In this document: one piece after another, positions 21,925-34,800 of the stretch
Layout of the letters: each line of letters begins with the position of its first letter
Numbering within the stretch: position 1 is the first letter of the stretch
Assembly: GCA_000708835.1 (NCBI GenBank)
Contig: DF237324.1
Coordinates: 27,932-91,931, forward strand
Reading direction: 5' to 3'
Source: Klebsormidium nitens
Taxonomy: Eukaryota > Streptophyta > Klebsormidiophyceae > Klebsormidiales > Klebsormidiaceae
Length of the DNA: 64,000 nucleotides
The notes under the pieces: model-generated
The model's input: only the letters and a program-made list of their open reading frames with translations
Told to the model about the DNA's origin: nothing
The model's database searches: none
Program-made: the position numbers and the translations under genes

Positions 21925-24092
21925 CCCTCAATACAGAGACTACTCGGCAAGAAACATTGAGTATCCTTGGGGACTAGCAATCTGGTAATTGAGAATGTGG
22001 CTAAGAGGTTTGAACTGTCTTGCTCCTTGGTGCTTTTGTACCTGATTGCTTACAGCAGTTTGACTGCCAAAGTGCTACCAAAAACAGACCTTGACCAGAG
22101 CTGCGTCACCGAAGCCCCTGCGTAGCAGATTGCAAAATGTTTTCCATGGTCATGTCAAGCGGTCTCCATAGTTTCTTCCAATGATTTCAAACCGGCCACC
22201 AGAATGCGCGCTTTGTTCCTCTGCTTTGCCCGTCTCAAAATGCACAGTGAACAACAGGAGAGCAAGAGTAACTCCCCTAACCTGCCTGTAGAGCAACGTT
22301 CTAGATCTAGGCAGGCGGCTGGTAGCCAAGGGAACGACTGTCCTTTCCAGAATGCTGAGACGCCAGAGGGAGACAGTGACTCAAATAATCCTTTTTCTGA
22401 GAGAATCCTTTTGGTGCCCTCGTCAAATACCTGGAGACCTTTGACACCACCTCCCACCGGGGCCGTTCTTACCAAGCCAACCAGGGGATCTCTGGGACAA
22501 GATTTCTGATTGACAAGTTGGACCTCAGCTGCCTCGGTTGATCAAGTTTCTCTCGGGACTTGCAAATTCGCCCCTGCTATTGGAGTAAAGTGTCAAGCAG
22601 AAACCAAGCATAATTAAAAGAGCATGACACGAGTCAGCAGCTGTCAGCAGCAGAGCCAGAAATCAAATTGAAGAGGAGGAAGAAAGGCAGGTCAGAGGGG
22701 CGTCAGGCAAGGTGCTCGTCTTCCAAGCGGTGCTGTTGGCTGCATCCATCGACACCCATGATCTTGAGTGTCGGTCAACTTTTTGCGTCTTTTTTTGGGG
22801 AAAGGCAGCGGTACGAGTAACCTTCAAGAGGTGAGATTGCCTTGGTTGCCGCTGCCGGTTGAAACGACCAGCGTATTGCAAGATTACTTCGATCTTTTGC
22901 TTTAAGGCTCTGTTTGAGAGGCTGTATGTGGAGGTCAATGAAACAGCACAGGATCTACTAAGCTCACTGGCATCGCAAAGGGACAGCTGTTGATGCATCA
23001 TTACCAATTCGATTCGAGCCCGGGCTACATTTTTGCCACAAGCTTGTAAGTATGTAGGTGATTCCACTGCCCTTTTTTAGGCTTATCTTGAAAGTACGGA
23101 TTTCGCTAATCAACATATGTAGAGCGCTGTTGAGTTCCACCACTTCTAGCCCCGGTAAAACTCAGGTCGAGTAGATGATTGTTGTAGTTGAATGCATCAG
23201 CCCCCTGCGCTAGGCCAACTAGTGCACTTTGGAGTTTTTTTATCCACACGGCAATCAATATGCATATGCTAGATGCCTCGGAAAGCTCCCGACCATTGAG
23301 TATTTAAGTCCTATTATCCTTGTCAGAATCTGAGCCTCCCACTCCAAAAAGCTCCTTGCATCCACCTAGCGCATGGGCGAGTCACATCTGAACGATCTCC
23401 ATCAATCTGCACTCTGATTTGTGTCACGACGTCATTGCATTTGAGTCTTCAATCTAAAGGTCAGGCTCAAAGTAGACGCCTTGCGGTCACTTTCACACAG
23501 AGTTATCCATTTTGATCTTCAGAAGCTTCGACAAGATACGAAATCTAACTTTAGCGCACAATTTTGAGTGTCAACTAAGAATCTACCCTCCAGAAAAGGG
23601 AAAGCGCAGACTTATAGATGCCGGTGGGCGACACACATGGACGTTGCTGACATTCAAGGCGCCACTTACTGCAATATTCAAGTTGTAACGGTTTGCAAAC
23701 GGTCTAGCAAGTCATTGCTGTTTGCCGCACCGCAAGTAGCTTGTTCGGTTGCACCAACGACACCCCAATGGAGTGACATCTGAAAGCTGAAAGCCTTTTA
23801 GATATTGCACTTTGTCTCATGCAGCAAGCCACCACTTATCGCACCAAAGGACAACTTCCTGCGTGTAAAACTGCTCCATTGGTTGTTTCAAGACCACAAT
23901 GATTATTTCCAATCTTGGTATCCGCACCGTGCTTAAAGCAAACATCTTCTTTTCAACTTCCCTCGTGCAGTGTAGCAGACGGCCGTTGACTACTTCCAAT
24001 CAACAGCCGCGAGCCTTGTATTGGCTCACGACGTTTTCCCAGAGCCGTCGACTCTCCCGCCCCTCTCCCCCCTCCCCCCCAAATTATAACCG
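21925..24092. other. Long divergent intergenic stretch, no gene recognised
   Basis: About 2.2 kb between the start codons of the SAP gene (minus) and PRP17 (plus). Two frames of about 100-134 codons exist (22155-22475 and 22663-23067, minus strand) but show no domain, no convincing splice sites and no codon bias, so they are not called. The last 100 bp before 24093 are C-rich (CCCTCTCCCCCCTCCCCCCC) and probably the PRP17 leader. Confidence 0.45.
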
Positions 24093-27000
24093 ATGGACCT
24101 CCTTCGGCAGTACAGCGAGGAAGACGATGAGCCGCGGTCTGCTCACAACGGGGGATTGACCGAGGAGCCCCCGTCCACATCAGGCCGGATGCTAGACGAC
24201 GATCGAGAGGCATCCCCCGAAATCCTCTCGCTTCCGTCTAAGTCCTCCGCTCCTGTAGTTAGTAGTGCCATCATTGTCAAGCACCAGACCGAAAGCGCTG
24301 ACCCGGGGTTACGGGTCGTCGACCCCTCCAAAAAGCTGGTTAGCTATAACCCCACGGTTGACCAGCTCTACGCCCCGGTGGTCGGCCCCGCACATCCCTA
24401 CGCGAAAGATGGGTTGGCGAACGGCGCACGGAACCATAAGCAGGGGGTGGTCGAGGACGCGTTCATCGCGCCGTTCAATTTCGACGAGCAGTACAACACG
24501 TACCAGACGTTTGGATATGCAGCGGACCCGTCGGCTGCGAACGGGGCGCTCGTAGGAGATGAGACGGCGATGAAAAGCTATGACGGGGCCACCGTGTATA
24601 ACATCCCGGCAAGGGAGCAGAAGAGGCGGAAGCTCGAAGCTGCGGCGCAGAAGGAGGGAGAGGAACAGGACGAAGAGGCGGGGAACGTTGCGTCCGAGAA
24701 TTGGTTGAAAGCAAAGAGCCCCTGGGCGGGGAAGAAGGAGTATGTGCAGCCGGAACTTACGGTGAGGAGCCTAAGAGCCGTTCAAATGCTCGTGGCAATC
24801 GTGCGAACAACTGATTGGCCCCGTTCCGTGCAAGATGCTACAATCACTGAACGAGCAGAAAGCTTATCTTGAAGCTCTGTATGTTAAGGTCCTGGCGAGC
24901 TCCTTTCAATAATTGCCTCCTTCACTCAATTTGGACAGTGGGATCCCAGAGCTTATTTAGTTGACGTCACCTCTGGGTCCATGGTCTGCTTTTTCTTGAT
25001 GGAAAAATGGTTTTCTCGTGCAAAAGCGGATCCCATACGACTCTGCAAACGTGACAAAAAGCATTGGTGTCTTCATGAATTCAATCGAGTCCCCTGAACT
25101 GCTGACAAACCCTCGGGCTTCTCGCTTCTCAAAGCCAAATTCAGCAGGCTTCGAATCCGTTGTCAGTAGATTCTTCACCACAAATCGTCGTTCTAGAGAG
25201 CTTTTGGCGCCCTCTTCACTGCTTTTGTTTGAGTTTTGAAGTTTGATGTATAAGGTTTGGTTCAGGAATTGCAAAGAACCACCCCCCCCACCGTTCCTTT
25301 CTGGAGGACCCAGGAGAGCCGCACTTTGCTTTCTATATTGCACTTTCATGAGGATTCTGCCCCTTCCTGTCCGCTACTGGGTCTCAAAACGAAGAGATTT
25401 CTTCTCTTCACTGACCTTCAGAACCGAACTGACTTCCTACACTTCTTTTGAAGTCTTTTGGACATCCTCCGTTCACCTCCTTCAGGAAGATCAGAAAGAC
25501 ATCTGCTCTAGCATCTCGCTCAGTGACTCCAAACCCCACTCTGAACCCCCCCTGAAACCCGCTCGTCTTCCTTACCCCCCAGGAGGAGCAAAAGAAGTAT
25601 GCGGAGGAGCACGCCGCGAAGCAGAAGGGCAAGGAGAAGGGCGACAAGCCGGTCACGGAGGACAAGAGCGTGTTCCACGGGAAGGAGGAGCGGGACTATC
25701 AGGGCCGGTCCTGGATCGAGCCGCCGAAAGACATCAAGGCGCAGAACGAGCATTGCTACATCCCGAAGCGCTGGGTGCACACGTGGTCCGGGCACACGAA
25801 GGGCGTGGCGGCGATACGCTTCTTCCCAAAGAGCGGGCACTTGCTGCTGTCGGCCAGCATGGATACCAAGATCAAGGTGAGAATCACTTGTTTCACTGAC
25901 TGATTTAATGAATTATGAGTTTCAGATTGTGTAAGTCGAGAATGATCTGGGCCGGAGGGTTCAGGGTTTGAATCACTTGATGATTTTGGCCTGCATGGAA
26001 CACGACATTGGCGTTCGAGGAGGGGGGTTTGTGTTCTGATCCCTTGCAGCTCAATCTTGTGCATGTTGTGGGGGGCTAGGGCATTTGCGGCTGAAGCAGA
26101 GGTTTCGAATTACGTTTCTTCAGAATTCTTGCCAGATTGGTTCTATGTTCGGAGGTCCTGATGCCGTGTCCTCGATTCAAAGGCCTTTACCAGATGCCCT
26201 TTTCACATCTACCCTTCTTAGTCGCTGTCGTTGACTCGTACCTATGGAGGCATTTGAGAAAAGACTTGAAGAAGAGACCAAGATGCGGAGGTACTCCACG
26301 GTCGATTTGTAGATATTCAATTTGTGAGATGCCCTCTTTGCTAAGGTTAGGATGCAGGCAATAAACGGTTAACTGACGACATTAATTTGTTCCGTACAGA
26401 TTTGGGACGTGCACGGCAGTGGCAAGTGCATGCAGACGTACATGGGCCACTCCAAGGCTGTGCGTGACGTCACCTTCAACAACACGGGCACGCGCTTCTT
26501 GAGCGCCAGGTAAGCAGACTGCTGAGCTCGCTCACGATGATACCAAAGAAAAGATGGACAGGCGTCCTCGAACCGAAGAGTCGGAAAGAGGACTGTTTCT
26601 CATCTGGTCCCGTATCTCGTCTCATCGTTGTCTCGTATCAGCCTCGTACCTCCCAACGCAAGTGTCCACCTCAGCTGCGTTCTGTCAAGTCTGCCCGTGC
26701 GTTTTGCAGCTTCCATTCAAGGTTGCATTTCCTTCGATCCAACTACATGCTCCTCGTCACACCTTAGAACAAGCTGTGAGCAGGGCAGTCGACTGTTTCA
26801 TCACTTCAAACCTCTGGCACCTCTTTTGGTGCTCACAGCATCCCAGCTTTGACCGCAGACCAAGCTCTGACAACCGAAAGTGATATTGTGCAGTGCAACT
26901 GGATCTCGTCATGACTCACCCCGAAGCTGCTCCGCCGCTCTAAAAGTTCCGCCGCTTGTAAAGCTCTGCGCCCATCGCAATCCCCATTCGCTTTGCAGCT

Positions 27001-29622
27001 TCGAGCGGTGTGTCCTGGACATAGGCTGCGCCGTGCTCTGTTCCATGTTATGTGAACCCCTGCCTTCCCACCACCTCGTTTCAGTCTCTCACATCACACC
27101 CCCGATCGCTTTTGCAGTTATGACCGCAACATCAAGCTGTGGGATACGGAGACAGGCGCGGTGCTCAAGACCTTCTCCACGGGCAAGGTGCCGTACGTCG
27201 TCAAGTTCCATCCCGACGAGGACAAGCAAAACGTGATCCTCGCGGGGATGTCGGACAAGAAGATTGTCCAGTGGGACACGGAAACTGGCGAGATTACCCA
27301 GGTTAGTGCTTAAATTCTGTTACGACACCCAGATTCTGTTCTATAAAAGCGGTCAAGGTAGTCTGCGAGATTTGTGCAGGCCCAGATACGCAAACCTCTG
27401 GCGCGACGTTTTCTGGAGGGTGGCCATGGCCAAGGCGATAGGCCTGCAGAATTTGGGGTTTGGACTGGTGCCTAGACTCGCGTCTTCGAGGATTTTCCTC
27501 CGTGCGAAGCTGGAGGTGTCGACGTCGAATCCCAATTTCTGGAGACAGACACCGAGGATTGGACTGCAATCAACCAGGATAAATATAGCATCTCAAAGGA
27601 ACTGATTTGTGTCAGTTCCTTCGTCACAAGCTCGGCCCCTCTGACACTCTATTGCGATGATGACGCAGGAGTACGATGAGCACTTGGGCGCGGTGAACAC
27701 GATCACGTTCGTGGACGACAACAAGCGCTTCGTGACCAGCAGCGACGACAAGTCGCTGCGCGTGTGGGACTGGAACATCCCCGTCGTCATCAAGTACATC
27801 AGCGAGCCTACCATGCACTCTATGCCCGCGATCTCGATGCACCCCGACGGTGAGGGGCCCATTCCTTCCGGTTCTCTTCCGGTTCCGTTCCGGTTCCGTT
27901 TGTCTTTATTTGGTTGCAATTTGTGCGGAGCGTTTTACCGGTTTCAGATAGTGTCCTTTGTCGGGCCTATTTTCCTTTTTCTCTTGCTCATGATGCGATC
28001 CATGCCGGCCATTTCGATGCACCCCGACGGTGAGGGGCGCATTCCTTTCGGTCCTATTCCGGTTCCGGTTCCGGTTCCGCTTGTCTTTTTGTCATCAAGT
28101 ACATCAGCAAGCCCACGATGCACTCCATTCCTGCGATCTCGATGCACCTCGACGGTGAGGAACTCATTCCTTCCGGTCCTGTTCCGGTTCCGTTTGTCTT
28201 TTTTCAATAAGTACATTAGCGAGCCCACGATGCACCCAATGCCCGCAACCTCGTTGCACCCCGACGGTGAGGGGCGCACTCCTTTCAGTCCTGATCAGCT
28301 CCTGTGCCATTTCCGGTCCTGTTCCGGTTATGTCTCTCGTTCTGTCATCAGGTTAATCAGCTCATGATGGCATGCCGGCTATTCCAATGAATCCTGACCG
28401 TGAGACATTCAAAGCATACAAAATGGTCCATGTTTTGCTTCTCCTTCTCTTTTTCTCTCTTCTTAGAAGCGCCTTCTCGTACCCCTCTTTACATACGGCT
28501 CCCCATCGGAAGGAAAGTTTCTCTCTTGACTCGGTCTTCGGTTTGGACTATTGCCTTCGCTTTGCTTTGGATTCCTGCGTTCGTGGTAGGCAGCTTCTCG
28601 CTGGTCCGTATTCTTTGCACTTCTTTTCTTCACCCTCCAACGTCGAAAGCGTCAGTCTGTCTCGTACAGCAGCAGGCAGCTGACTGTGTTTGCCTCTTTA
28701 CCTGTCTGCAGGCAAGTACTTTGCCGCGCAGTCCCTGGACAACCAGATTCTGATCTACGGTGCGCGGGACCGCTTCCGGCTCAACCGCAAGAAGGTCTTC
28801 AAGGGCCACCTCAACGCGGGCTACGCATGTCAGGTCAACTTCTCGCCAGATGGAAGGTAAGTTCCGCCTTTATTGTGATCTGTGGCCCACTTGTTTTTTT
28901 CCACACATCAAAGGGAAGCAGGTCTGCGGCGAGCCTTAAAGCCTTCCCAAAGTTTGCACCTTTTGCCCTGCAGGCACTCCCTTTTGCAGCCCGTATGGAC
29001 AAAGGATAATCTGCCCACTTGTATAATCATTTACAGCAGTCGCCCCGCCTCTCTCGTGTTTCTGCTTGTTCCAGTCTTGACGTGCATGGAACCGTCATTT
29101 TGAGCGACGCACTTCGTGCCTGTCATCCAAGAAAAACCAATCAGCTTCTTCTAGATGCGGCTTCCAGATTTTGCACGTGCAGGGTTCAATCGGCTCCATC
29201 AGGCGATGAGGAGGGGCCGGTCTGCTCCCGGAATCCATGAAAGATACTCCTGAGAGATTCTTACGCTGAAACCTTCATCGCGCGTTCGTTACTGTCGGCT
29301 CAAGCAACAAGTTCGGACACGCAGGTTCTTAATGTCGGGGGGCGCAGAGGGGCGGCCCTAGAGGATACCTCCAGAAGAATCTTTTATGCCGAAACTTTCA
29401 TCGCGCATGCGTGACTGTCGGCTTACTCTAAGATTACCGACACGCAGGTTCGTCATGTCGGGCGATGCGGAGGGGCGGCTGTTCTTCTGGGACTGGAAGA
29501 CGTGCAAGATCTTCCGCACGTTCAAGGCGCACGACCAGGTGACCATCGGCTGCGAGTGGCACCCCCTCGAGACCAGCAAGGTCGCCACCTGCTCCTGGGA
29601 CGGCACCATCAAGTACTGGTGA
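24093..29622 (+). CDS. PRP17: Pre-mRNA-processing factor 17 (CDC40), WD40 protein
   Basis: Seven exons (24093-24761, 25583-25876, 26400-26509, 27118-27301, 27669-27849, 28712-28856, 29448-29622) join in frame to give 585 aa, close to the usual 580. The N-terminal 230 residues hold the typical PRP17 lead: [18 protein letters not shown], then [19 protein letters not shown] charged linker ([16 protein letters not shown]) and the [11 protein letters not shown] segment precede a seven-bladed WD40 propeller with repeats such as [45 protein letters not shown] and the final SWDGTIKYW. The family acts in the spliceosome nucleus at the second catalytic step of splicing. The introns carry copies of exon 5 and exon 7 edges, described separately, which offer extra in-frame splice donors. 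Confidence 0.95.
27790..28400 (+). repeat. Tandem copies of PRP17 exon 5 end plus donor
   Basis: The 3' end of exon 5 with its donor (CACCCCGACG/GTGAGG) and the following CCGGTTCCG-rich intron start is repeated. Copies carry would-be exon ends at 28029, 28154 and 28266, after the real one at 27849, and a decayed fragment occurs at about 28355-28400. The words ATGCACTCC/ATGCACCC, CCCGCGATCTCGATG and GGTTCCGTTTGTCTTT recur in each copy. Confidence 0.9.
29255..29475 (+). repeat. Duplicated acceptor region of PRP17 exon 7
   Basis: The real acceptor and start of exon 7 (ACACGCAG/GTTCGTCATGTCGGG) is preceded about 125 bp upstream by a similar block (ACACGCAG/GTTCTTAATGTCGGG). The match continues through GAGGGGCGG. 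The intron sequence before both copies is also shared (TTCATCGCGC, ACTGTCGGCT). Confidence 0.85.
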
Positions 29623-29863
29623 GCTGCTGACGTCACGTTCACGTCATGTTTGTTGTCTTGATGACGCCACTTTCTCGTTTGGGGCTGTGAATTTCCGAGA
29701 CCACCGAAGTCGCCTTCCGCTCCTGGGACGGCACCATCAAGTACTTGTCAGCTGCTGACGTCTTGTACAGTGCATGCGCGTCGCCTTGATGACGTCATTC
29801 TTTGTTGGGACTTTTGATTGACTGGGCGCTTGCACCCCCTCGAGACTAGCAGGATCGCCTCCA
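29569..29863 (+). repeat. Duplicated 3' end of PRP17 exon 7 and stop region
   Basis: The sequence encoding SWDGTIKYW plus the stop and 3' flank is copied at about 29697-29820 (CTCCTGGGACGGCACCATCA is identical), and a shorter third piece (CACCCCCTCGAGACTAGCA) is at about 29832-29863. In the copy the terminal TGG TGA has become TTG TCA. Confidence 0.85.
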
Positions 29864-31851
29864 TGTGATGGTGCTAGTTAAGCAGTAGCTAGTTCCTGTT
29901 GTCGTCCCCGTTACGGTGCTCGGATGGCGTCAGCATTGATGCATTTGAGCACCCCCCCGGGATAATAATAAGAACGACTTATGAGCCACTCGCAGTTGGT
30001 GAGGGCAATTGCTGCTTATGGAGTGTAGCGTCTGAGCTTGACGACTTTCAGTTGGATGCCATCGGGAAACAGCAATTGCCAGCTAGCCTGGTTGATGCGG
30101 ACGACATTCAGTAATCAGAGGATTGTTGCGCTAAAACAAGCCTTCTACTGGTGCAGGGACTAAATTGGGAGAAGGTTCAAGCAAAGCTTACCCCCTCGAC
30201 CTTTCATATCCTAGAACGAAAAGGCCCGATTAGCAGAGGCTGGCTGCTACCTTGTGTTGAGGCAATAAAAAGAGTAGGTTTGTTTCCATGTGAGATCGTA
30301 TGTCAGCCCAAGACTTGGCGGACTCGACGTTTGGCATTTTTGATCTTGCATGAGTCTGTTGCAGAAGGTTCGAGATCGTCTGCAGCCTTTTGTACCAGAA
30401 TCCAGCGTTTGGGAAACGTGGGTCGTTGAATTTTTCTTCACTTCAGGCTACATCTTCAACTGGATGTTTGCTCATCTTCTGACAATGATCAAACCCACAC
30501 TGGCACGCTTACAATGTTCACTAATCATGCATGACGGGGCAGATTCGTGTACATTGCAGAATTTGCGCCTTGCTTGTCGGCGACCTTGAAGTCGGAACAC
30601 AGTGCATTCAACGACGCGGCCTGATGGGACAGCGCGGTTTCAAATCGGACCGATTGATCATCCAGCGCATGCAGGAAAGCGGTGGGCTTAAAAACTTAGC
30701 ACCGGCGGTTACAATGACCCAGCGTCAGTCCTGGCAACTCTATGATCGGACTGCATTCATGAAGGTGAATGAATGTTTCAAGTTTCGAGTCAAGCCAAGC
30801 TGCACGTTCAGCAGTGCGCTGTGCCAGATATACATGATCGGATCGTGATCAATTCGTAGATTGCACTCTCGCAATTGAATAATCATGCATTATTATATAC
30901 ATATGTCTCTCCATGATCATTAGTATACGCCCATGGGCCTATATAGTGACTCCGTCACTCATATGCACTACAGTATAACTTAGGACTCACAGGAACTAAG
31001 TTCAATGCGTGCATGTTTGCGGCCTGCTTGCCCCGGCCGGCCAATATATATACACAGGCTTCTCTACATCCAGCGCTGTGCCCTCGCGGTGGCAGATGCC
31101 GGCCGCCCCGGCCCCAACTTGACAGCATACGCGCCTGCTCCAAGCAGCGGGCCAAAGGACGCACCATGTTCTAGGTACCAAATCCTTAGCTTTCTCAGAT
31201 TCGTTGATAACCAGGCCAATGGTTCAAGGCCATGGACGACTAGCATGTCTTCATGCACGTTGCACGTCAGCATGCATGCAAATACGATTGAAGTATTGCA
31301 GACACTTGCAAGCTCGACCAGCAACGCGGAAGGATGCTTAGCTGTGCAGACATTCTACATGAAGTGCTCTTTTTACACCGGCCCCCGTTCTTCTTTTCGC
31401 TCTGTTTCTTCGCTCACGATACTACAGACTTCTTACACTCGGCCTTGTGTGTCTTCCAGTCGACTTTCTGCAAGAATACGATTTTTTTGATTCAGTGTCT
31501 TGGGAAAGCAAACCTTGCGACCGAGTGAAGCGAACACTTATCCGTATTGGCGGTGTAGGTGCTGGCAAACAGCTTGACAGCCGGCCCTTTGTTATACCAT
31601 GTCCGGTGGCAGATGCCTTAAAAGTTGATTCAAGAATCTGGAAAAACTTCAGATTTGAAGGAAGATATATGTGTGCGTTGAACTCCAAAGAAGGTTGCTT
31701 TATGCGACCAATATAAAGGCGTAACTTGCCATCCGACCATTTGAATGCACAAGCACGTAAAGCGTCCCGAGATGAGGTGAACGAGCCTTCTTGAAAGTAG
31801 CCGCCACAATGATTTGCAAAGACCTTTTCGCAAAAGAGGGTGATAACTTAC
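29864..31851. other. Intergenic stretch; possible unresolved 3' end of the MYND gene
   Basis: Downstream of PRP17 and downstream of the last resolved exon of the minus-strand MYND gene. The terminal exon of that gene should lie here but I could not place it: a WSHKATFF-like peptide near 31705 is a poor match in the wrong phase. Bases 30840-31100 are AT-rich with ATATATA and CATGCAT words. Plus-strand frames at 30531-30848 and 31005-31490 show no domain. Confidence 0.35.
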
Positions 31852-34800
31852 TTGACATTCTCGAGAACAATATTGAGCTCCATGGCACGCACTGCACAAG
31901 TTAAAAGTCTTTTGGCGGATCTCGACGACCTCCCCCGTGCATGCCTGCACCAAAACACGCCAAAAAGACAACGCATCAAAGTGAGTCTCGAGGAGGACCA
32001 GAACCCCTTTCAAAAAGGCCTCGCTTTGTCACTATTTGGCAGATGAGCACATTTGGGGCCAACTCTCCATAGAGACAACCTGCAGAGGCTTTCGGCCCCA
32101 CAAACTCCTTTGACTTGCTTCGTAAGATCCACTTTTCATTCACATTTGACCTAGCCACTGATGCTATCTCTTAAACATTTCCAAGCTCCTAAAGCGAGGA
32201 GTTTCCAACCAACGGCTTCAGAGTGACCTGGAACAGAATGCTTTTCTGATCCTCAAGGACGGTCCGAGCACAATCAGAGCAGAGCCAAAAACACGCCAAA
32301 GTCTGCAGAGAGAGCCACTCGACTCGAGGACTTCGCCACAACCGAGAAAGAACTACGGAACAAAGCTGCAGTATAAACGGTCAGGTGAAGGGGCTCACCA
32401 AGCGGCTGCAGGGCTTCAAATTGAACTTGGCCGCGTAAACAGTCCAGATCCTCATCCCTTCGCTGCCCAAGCCCTCGTCTGACATACCGTTGAGCGCGCC
32501 AGGCAGCGACGATGACGCACTAGAGCTTGACAGGGCCCGAGAGATCCTCAGCACATTTTGGCACGTCAGTGTTCCGCCGTCCCGAGCGGTCTCCCAAAGG
32601 AACGTTTCTCCCGCCGACTCTAGTTGCCAACACGAGTCGAGAGCCAGCCCGAAGATTCGCAGGAGCGTCCCCAGGAACGGCACGGACCGCTGCATCTCCT
32701 CCACTTTCGCCTCGTTCGACGCCGCTCCTAGTTCGGAGCAGCGCTTGAAGTCCGTTGCCAAACGCTCCGACAGAGCCGCCAGGAGCTTCGTGAACAGCTC
32801 AACCTGTACGCACGTAGCCGGGAACTCGACGCAGGCGAACAGGACCACCCCCGCCGCGTCCTGCACTCGATCGTCCCGCCCGATTGCGCTCATAACACCT
32901 TGCGAGTAGCACACCTGGTCGATCCACTTGAGGCCTTGTTCGACTAGCTTCTCCGCATCCCGCTCAGAGAGCAAGCTCGGCATACTGCCAACCGCCGGTT
33001 GCGGTCTCGTCGTTGTGCGCGAGTCCAGAAAGTCGGAGCAGACCATGTGGGGTTCGAACCAGTCCCTGGCCCCAACTAGGACGGCGAGAAAGTGCCACGC
33101 CGTGTTGATGGAAACCCCGTCGACGAGCTCTCTGGAGATGGCACCAACTAGAGCGTGCGAGTATTTTGGCCAGTCTGCCGGAGGCACCCTCCCTTTGTAG
33201 AAGCAGAACGCTAACAGCCTGCAGTACTGAAGACGGCTGAGGTTCGAGAGGGTCGTGAGGGCGAGCTCGAACGCGTCAACGATCTGCTATGTCAACTTCC
33301 TGAACTCCTTTGAGGAGAGATCTCCTTGGTCGCTTCCAGAAGCCAGAATGGAACCGAGACCCGCCAAGCACCGGACGAAGTCCAGGGGACCCCCTTGAGC
33401 TTCGTGCACGCGCCGCATCTCGGAAAGCATCGTCCCCAAAAGGGTGTCCACTATCCCCGCGCCCAACAGTAACTTGGACTCTATTATCGAGAGGCTCCAC
33501 AACCGGTCTGCTAGCTCATTCACTGCTTTTGCCGGATCTGGCGCTCCTCCCAACTTGACGCTCTGCAACATGACAAGCACCGTACCCAGGTCCGCAGGCA
33601 CTCCGTACCCCTCAGAGTCCCGCATCTTGAAGCGCTGCGCTTCCCGCAAGAAGTGCTCGACGTTCTGTTTGTCAGAGTCCCCGACAAGCGGCTTCAGCTT
33701 CTCAACAACCCTGATCAGCTCTTCGAACTCGTTCCCCATCAGTATGGTCGGGTTCACCCGATCAGCTGTCCCGCAGACGTTGCACAGGTTGAACAGTAAT
33801 CGGTGCATCGCCTCCTGCAAGCTGGTCAGCGGGAGGCCCGGATTGGACGCAAGTCTTTCTTGCTGCAACATCGGAAAGTTCCTCAGCATCGAGTGCATGG
33901 ACTTGCAGAATCGAATCAACCAGCTTAGGAGGCTTGGCGCCGCTTCGCTGCTCAATATCTTTTCTGTTTGCTCCGGTGGATTGGACGCTAAGTTTGAGAA
34001 GGCTGTCATGGTGCCGAGGGCCAGATCCGCCAGGATATCGGCCCGATCCAGCTCCGCCGGCCCCGGGGGATCCCCCGCCAACGGGAAGAAGGATGTGATC
34101 AAGGGAAGGTACCCCTGAGCGAGTGCGCTCTCTGCAAACTCCTGGGAGTTGCTGAGTAAACTCTCCAGCACGCGCGTGAGAAAGTAGCAGCCGTAGAGAA
34201 GGGGCCTCTCGGGGGCGAGGAGAGCTGGGGTGTGGGTCAGGCTCGCCTGGGCGCGCTGCTGGAGGCGAGTGCCGAACTGATGCAGCGCGGTGACTGCAGA
34301 GCTACAGGAGGCGACCTGGAAGGAAGGGGGAAGAGAATGATGATAGAACAGTCATCTAGAGACGTTGTGTAAGCCAATCATAGGAGAGTCTGCTGAGTGC
34401 GATGAAAGGACCCGACGAGAGGAAACACCATAAGAGGTCCTCTTATACATTTGTCCACAATCGATTCAACTTAAGTGATAGAGTGAACAACTTGTTGATA
34501 CTTCGTCATGAAGATGCAGAATGTTCCCAAAGGGCAAAGGTTTCCAGAAAGCAAAAGCATCATCGCTTGCGAATGCTGCAGCTCCTCCGCTGTCGTCTTG
34601 ATCATGGAGACACAACCATTAGTCCAGATTGTCCAGATATCCACTAGAAGACACGGTGATGTAAGGAAAGCTGCAAATGGCTGAAGCAGGGCACACATTC
34701 AAGGTAGTACACTCTCCCCACCTGTTTGGCAAAGCTTCGCGACATGCAAACGTAGCGGATGGCGCAAATCGTGGCTGGGGAGTCCTCAAGCTTGAGGCCA

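Noticed and set aside
22663-23067. 134-codon minus-strand frame between the SAP gene and PRP17
   Set aside because: No recognisable motif, mixed composition and no convincing splice sites.
27657-28367. 236-codon open frame read as one exon of PRP17
   Set aside because: Only its first part is the WD40 exon; the rest is intron made of copies of the exon edge, although in-frame isoforms remain possible.
31630-31730. WSHKATFF peptide as the end of the MYND finger
   Set aside because: It resembles the WxxHK part of the domain, but the reading phase does not fit the CAA/GTAAGT donor and the final cysteine is missing.
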